This document shows positions 60,542 to 64,000 of a stretch of 64,000 bases of DNA, one piece after another. The position numbers were made by a program, and so were the translations under genes. Under the pieces are notes generated by a model. The model saw only the letters and a program-made list of their open reading frames with translations. It had not been told where the DNA came from and ran no database searches. The DNA is from an uncultured bacterium (GTDB lineage: Bacteria; Muiribacteriota; Ozemobacteria; Ozemobacterales; Ozemobacteraceae): NCBI GenBank assembly GCA_937949615.1, contig CALEDQ010000029.1, positions 1 to 64,000 of the forward strand, written 5' to 3'. Numbering within the stretch: position 1 is the first letter of the stretch; the number at the start of each line of letters is the position of its first letter.

Positions 60542-61465
60542 ATGAAGCTGGAAACACTGCAAAAACCTCTTTTCTTCGTTCTCGCTGCCGCCTGTCTGAT
60601 CCCGGGTATCAGCCCGGGCACGGCCCTGGTAACCGGAATTCTTTTCGGTCTCTTGTTAAAAAACCCTTTTGCCGAAACAGGCTCGGTCTGGAGTCGCAAC
60701 CTGCTGCAGATTGCCGTTATAATGCTAGGTTTCGGCCTGTCACTGGCTGAGGTTATCAGCCAGGCATGGGCTTCTCTCCCGGTAACGGTGGTCGGGATCT
60801 CACTCACAATCTTTCTTGGCTATCTTTTTGGCATGTGGCTGAAAATGGAACCCAGGCTTGCAAAGCTGATCGCATTTGGCACCGCCATCTGCGGCGGCAG
60901 TGCTATTGCGGCCATGGCACCCGCCATCAAAGCACGTGACGAGGAAACTTCCGTTTCACTCGCCACGGTTTTTTCGCTTAACTCTGTGGCATTGCTTATT
61001 TTTCCGGTTATCGGGAAATGGCTGAACATGTCGCAGCATGATTTCGGGGTCTGGGCGGGCCTCGCAATTCACGACACAAGCAGTGTCGTAGGGGCAGCGA
61101 GCCATTATGGTGAAACTGCACTGGCGGTTGCAACGACCGTCAAGCTGGCCAGGGCGTTGTGGATAACGCCGTTCGTCATTGTAACCAGCTATTTCAGCGG
61201 TTCGAAACAAACCAATGTATTTCCCTGGTTCATTCTCGGATTTATCGCCGCAGCACTTACAAGAACCATCCTGCCCTCGCATGAGAGCTTATGGACAATT
61301 CTGGTAGCAATCGGCCGCCAGCTGCTTGTTCTATCGATGTTTTTCATCGGAAGCAAACTATCGCTGGAAACGCTCAAAAAGGTAGGACTGTCACCATTGC
61401 TGCTTGGCGTGTTTCTCTGGCTGTCTGCAAGCGTTTTTTCATATCTTGCCATAGGAAAACTCTGA
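60542..61465 (+). CDS. YeiH-family (UPF0324) membrane transporter
   Basis: A 307-residue inner-membrane protein with about nine or ten helices. Start ATG 60542 has GAGG nine bases upstream; the longer start at 60515 lacks a site. Family motifs: LLQIAVIMLGFGLSL, FGTAICGGSAIAAMAP, VFSLNSVALLIFP and GLAIHDTSSVVGAA. UPF0324 proteins are putative sulfate or sulfonate-linked exporters; the substrate here is unproven. Its neighbour, a YeiE-like LysR regulator, supports a sulfur-oxyanion link. Confidence 0.9.
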   Translation: MKLETLQKPLFFVLAAACLIPGISPGTALVTGILFGLLLKNPFAETGSVWSRNLLQIAVIMLGFGLSLAEVISQAWASLPVTVVGISLTIFLGYLFGMWLKMEPRLAKLIAFGTAICGGSAIAAMAPAIKARDEETSVSLATVFSLNSVALLIFPVIGKWLNMSQHDFGVWAGLAIHDTSSVVGAASHYGETALAVATTVKLARALWITPFVIVTSYFSGSKQTNVFPWFILGFIAAALTRTILPSHESLWTILVAIGRQLLVLSMFFIGSKLSLETLKKVGLSPLLLGVFLWLSASVFSYLAIGKL

Positions 61466-61562
61466 AACGCACCCATTGAAAAACATCAATTCAAGGTCAT
61501 TTCGCGCATTTTTCAGAAATTCAGCAGAGCTGTCGCGTCTTCGTTCAGATGACGTTTTTCTT

Positions 61563-61592
61563 ATCCGCGTATATCCGCGTTAATCTGCGGCC
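61563..61592. repeat. Three-unit decamer repeat (second copy)
   Basis: ATCCGCGTAT, ATCCGCGTTA and ATCTGCGGCC in tandem, matching the trio at 40092-40121 in period, unit and final GGCC. It lies in the 203-bp convergent spacer (61466-61668) between the transporter and purD genes; nothing else was recognised there. Confidence 0.65.
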
Positions 61593-61668
61593 GGGTTATA
61601 TACTGCGACTGCGGTTATTCAGATGCTTATCTGCAGCCAGATTCCTTCTATCGGTGTTTATTCTCTGT

Positions 61669-62916
61669 TCAGAGATCCTTGCCGATATCGTTGCGAAACT
61701 TGATGTTGGCCAGCTCGAGCCTGGCAATATCTCCGTAGCACTTGTTTCTGGCCTCTTCGAGGCTTTCTCCGACAGCGGTGACGCTGATGAGACGGCCGCT
61801 TCTGAACTTGTAGTCTTCTGAATCTTCGGCTCTTTTGCAGCTGGAGAAAAACACCAGCGAATCGCTGACCTTGTCGAGACCGCGCACCACAGGCTCACCG
61901 GTTTCGTTGTCAGGGTAGCCTTTGCGGGCAATTACCACCGAAACGGCTGAGTGTCGGCCAAAAGCTACTTCAGAACCAACAGAAGTCAGACAGCCCATCG
62001 AGCAGTCTTTCAACAGAGTGGCGAGGTCACCGCGAAAGCGTGTGAGAATGCTCTGGGTTTCGGGATCGCCAAGACGGGCATTAAATTCGAGAACCTTTGG
62101 CCCGCCTGCGGTAAGCATCAGCTGAATTGAAAGAAAGCCGCGATAAAGAAGGTTGTCGGCCTTCATACCATCAACGACCGGCTGAACGATAGTGTCGATT
62201 ATCAACCGGTCAAGCTCTGGCGTCAGGTCGGGCGACGGGCTTACCGCACCCATACCACCGGTGGTGGGGCCGGTTTCACCGTCATCGGCACGTTTGTAAT
62301 CGCGGCAGGAACTGAACGAAACCCACTGCTGACCGTCGGTCAGGATGGTATAAGAACATTCGATGCCGGTGATTTTTTCCTGCAGAATCAGCGGCGGGTT
62401 ATGCAGATTGAGAAACTTTGTTGCCGCGCTCTTCGCCTGTTCGGGGGTGTCACAGACGGCAACACCGGTACCGTGTGAGAAACCGTCGCATTTAACCACA
62501 AGCAGATTCGGGCTTTCGTTAAAGGCCTGTTCGGCTTCAGCCGCATTGACCACGATTCGGGTAAGCGGCGACGGAATATGATGCCGGGCCATGAACTTTG
62601 CGGCGAAAGCTTTGCTGGTTTCGATTCTGCCGGCATCGGCAGCCGGGCCGATAACCGGGATTCCGGCCAGCGCCAGAGCATCGACAGTGCCTTCTTCGAC
62701 GAATTTTGACGAGCCGACTACGGCCAGTGCAATTCTATCTTTGCAGAATTTGACCAGCTCGGCGTTATCTTTGAACGGCACCCGTTTACAGATTGGGATA
62801 CTGGCCATACCGATGTTTCCGGGGCAGGCAATGATTTTATGCACTGACGGAGACTTGGCAAGCGCATGTACGATAGAGTGTTCTCTGGCTCCAGAACCCA
62901 AAACAAGAATATCCAC
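61669..62916 (-). CDS. purD: Phosphoribosylamine-glycine ligase
   Basis: A 415-residue ATP-grasp enzyme of purine synthesis that joins glycine to 5-phosphoribosylamine. Motifs: LVLGSGAREHSI at the N-terminus, SKAFAAKFMARHHIPSP, the CDGFSHGTGV loop, TGGMGAVSPSPD, and EFNARLGDPETQ. In usual PurD the loop reads KADGLAAGKGV and the metal motif F/LNVRFGDPETQ; here the loop has CDGFSHGTG, a notable divergence. Start GTG 62916 has GAGG five bases upstream; GTG 62922 would overlap that site. Other pur genes are not adjacent. Confidence 0.9.
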   Translation of the reverse strand: MDILVLGSGAREHSIVHALAKSPSVHKIIACPGNIGMASIPICKRVPFKDNAELVKFCKDRIALAVVGSSKFVEEGTVDALALAGIPVIGPAADAGRIETSKAFAAKFMARHHIPSPLTRIVVNAAEAEQAFNESPNLLVVKCDGFSHGTGVAVCDTPEQAKSAATKFLNLHNPPLILQEKITGIECSYTILTDGQQWVSFSSCRDYKRADDGETGPTTGGMGAVSPSPDLTPELDRLIIDTIVQPVVDGMKADNLLYRGFLSIQLMLTAGGPKVLEFNARLGDPETQSILTRFRGDLATLLKDCSMGCLTSVGSEVAFGRHSAVSVVIARKGYPDNETGEPVVRGLDKVSDSLVFFSSCKRAEDSEDYKFRSGRLISVTAVGESLEEARNKCYGDIARLELANIKFRNDIGKDL

Positions 62917-63001
62917 GGGCACCTCAACAGATAAAATACTTTGGCGCGAGCATGTTACTATGCCGCCAGCGCCGCGTCAAGACGGCAACTGCCTTAAAAC
63001 A

Positions 63002-63032
63002 GCAAAGAACGGCAACACTGGCCGTTCTTTGC
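63002..63032 (-). terminator. Terminator after the glycine-rich protein gene
   Basis: GCAAAGAACGGC (63002-63013) and its exact complement (63021-63032) form a 12-bp stem with a 7-base loop, 24 bp past the stop of the gene that enters from the right. The following T-run is short (TGTTTT). Confidence 0.6.
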
Positions 63033-63056
63033 CCGAGATAACTTTAAAAGCCTTGC

Positions 63057-64000
63057 TTATTCAGCCTTAACAGCTTTTTTGAGGCTGTTGTATTCGTCTG
63101 AGTAAACTTTCAGCTGTTCAAATACCTTTTTGGCGCCGTCCTGATCGTTGGCTTCAACCATGCGGTTATACTGCAGGTAGGTGTCGTAGTATTTCTTTTC
63201 AACTTCGGCAAGCTTTTCTGAAGTGGCGCCGGTTACTGAGAACTGTGCTACGCCTGAGGTTGAATCGCCAGCCACTACCGGACCAGTGCCTCTGCCGGTT
63301 CCGCCAAGACCGCCGATGCCACCCGAGAACGCGCCACCAAAGCTACTGGTCGGAGTGCTGCTCTGCTGTGAGGGCGTATTCGAACCTTTGCCGAAAATAG
63401 AGACCTTGCCCCCCTTGGCGAATGCGGTTACCCATTTGGCGACCTTGCTGCCGAGGAAACCACCGACGATACCACCGATGATCGGCCCGATTACCGGAAT
63501 CGGAGCACCGAGAGCCATACCGATGGTTGAACCGATCGATGAACCGACGAGATCAACTTTGTCGATCTGCTGGAAAGCTCTGGCGATTGAGAATTCACCG
63601 CTCTTCATGCCGTTAGCAAGATTTGCACCCATCTGCCCTGAGAACGAGGCAAACATGACCGGAATCACAGAGCCAACCAGAGCGCCAACCGGGCCCGGGA
63701 TAATGCTCTTGACGATCGAAGCGGTGAACTGACCGCCGGCGGCACCGAGGGCTGAACCGACAACGTTACCGGCAAATTCGAGGCTGGCGACTGACTTAAC
63801 TGCCTGTGAGAAAGAGGGCTTGTTGCCATGAATCATGTCGATAGCCAGGTTGGTACCTACTGCTACGGCAGTGGTTACAGCCAGGTTCGAGAACGAGAAA
63901 CTGTTTTTCAGAGAAGTCTTGGCGCTCTGGGTACCTTCGGCAACACCCTTGGCCAGTTTGCCCTGGAAAGTATCGGCATACTGCACGTCGGCAGAGGCAC
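63057..64000 (-). CDS. Exported glycine-zipper-type protein, partial at 5' end
   Basis: At least 313 residues; the start lies beyond the right edge. The frame is open to the edge and reads ASADVQYADTFQGK there, where ASA looks like a signal-peptidase site, so the GTG at 63986 is probably not the true start. The body contains repeated glycine-spaced hydrophobic segments (GSSIGSTIGMALGAPIPVIG, GGIVGGFLGSKVA) like membrane-inserting glycine zippers. A Gly/Ser/Thr-rich linker (about 205-245 of the visible part) and a C-terminal helical coiled-coil-like segment rich in Lys and Glu follow. No function can be assigned. Confidence 0.7.
   Translation of the reverse strand, partial: ASADVQYADTFQGKLAKGVAEGTQSAKTSLKNSFSFSNLAVTTAVAVGTNLAIDMIHGNKPSFSQAVKSVASLEFAGNVVGSALGAAGGQFTASIVKSIIPGPVGALVGSVIPVMFASFSGQMGANLANGMKSGEFSIARAFQQIDKVDLVGSSIGSTIGMALGAPIPVIGPIIGGIVGGFLGSKVAKWVTAFAKGGKVSIFGKGSNTPSQQSSTPTSSFGGAFSGGIGGLGGTGRGTGPVVAGDSTSGVAQFSVTGATSEKLAEVEKKYYDTYLQYNRMVEANDQDGAKKVFEQLKVYSDEYNSLKKAVKAE

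Noticed and set aside
1..64000. tRNA, rRNA, CRISPR array, insertion sequence or prophage
   Set aside because: I inspected the spacers for cloverleaf-like stretches, regular repeats with spacers, transposase motifs and flanking terminal repeats; none was seen. A covariance-model scan would be the decisive check for small RNAs.

Overview
The window is a contiguous piece of a bacterial chromosome, roughly half G+C, densely packed with genes on both strands. I see no rRNA, tRNA, insertion sequence, phage gene or CRISPR array. The cell is diderm: there are outer-membrane beta-barrels, many signal-peptidase-II lipoproteins, an RlpA-type murein protein, a LysM/M23 endopeptidase and a giant alpha-2-macroglobulin. 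A bacterial ATP-citrate lyase, clan CD secreted peptidases (C25, C11), HEAT-repeat proteins and a giant tandem cyclase point to a deep-branching, poorly cultivated lineage. The mix reminds me of Candidatus Riflebacteria-like genomes, but the sequence alone cannot prove this.

Layout. 1-5.5 kb: the 5' part of a thioester alpha-2-macroglobulin gene (minus). 5.6-9.1 kb: a secreted alkaline-phosphatase-fold pseudoenzyme, a cytosolic RecA/DnaB-like protein with a possible primase-like N-terminus, and an acylphosphatase (plus), meeting a truncated receiver-DHp protein. 10.2-13.4 kb: an Mpv17-like membrane protein, a small HEAT lipoprotein, a B3/B4-domain protein and a MurC-type ligase. 13.5-19.5 kb: a three-gene envelope operon (barrel, FecR-like protein, fibronectin-like lipoprotein) downstream of a LysM/M23 peptidase. 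19.8-29.4 kb: DUF3465 protein, RlpA, beta-propeller, acetyltransferase, plant-type alpha-amylase, metallo-beta-lactamase-fold hydrolase, fused formiminotransferase-cyclodeaminase and a HEAT/membrane protein.

29.5-33 kb: neighbouring C25 and C11 peptidases. 33-38 kb (minus): AlbA-domain protein, peroxiredoxin plus TlpA, nitrilase-family amidase and the FetAB exporter. 38-42 kb (plus): TPR lipoprotein plus FadL/PorV-like barrel, TrmN6-like methyltransferase and a DUF6544 protein. 42.1-48.1 kb: a 2004-residue double receptor-cyclase. 48.2-51.4 kb: aclBA (minus). 51.7-57.4 kb: clpB, a small membrane protein and a secreted phospholipase-D-family protein. 57.5-64 kb: a GlxA-type regulator divergent from a metallo-hydrolase, a LysR/YeiH divergent pair, purD and a partial glycine-rich exported protein.

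The most striking item is the tandem cyclase at 42105-48119. The first catalytic domain keeps only the two metal-binding Asp residues. The second keeps only the base-recognition Lys/Thr and the transition-state Asn/Arg. This is the same division of labour as C1 and C2 of mammalian transmembrane adenylyl cyclases, here in a bacterial protein in which each half carries its own two periplasmic sensor regions and HAMP linker.
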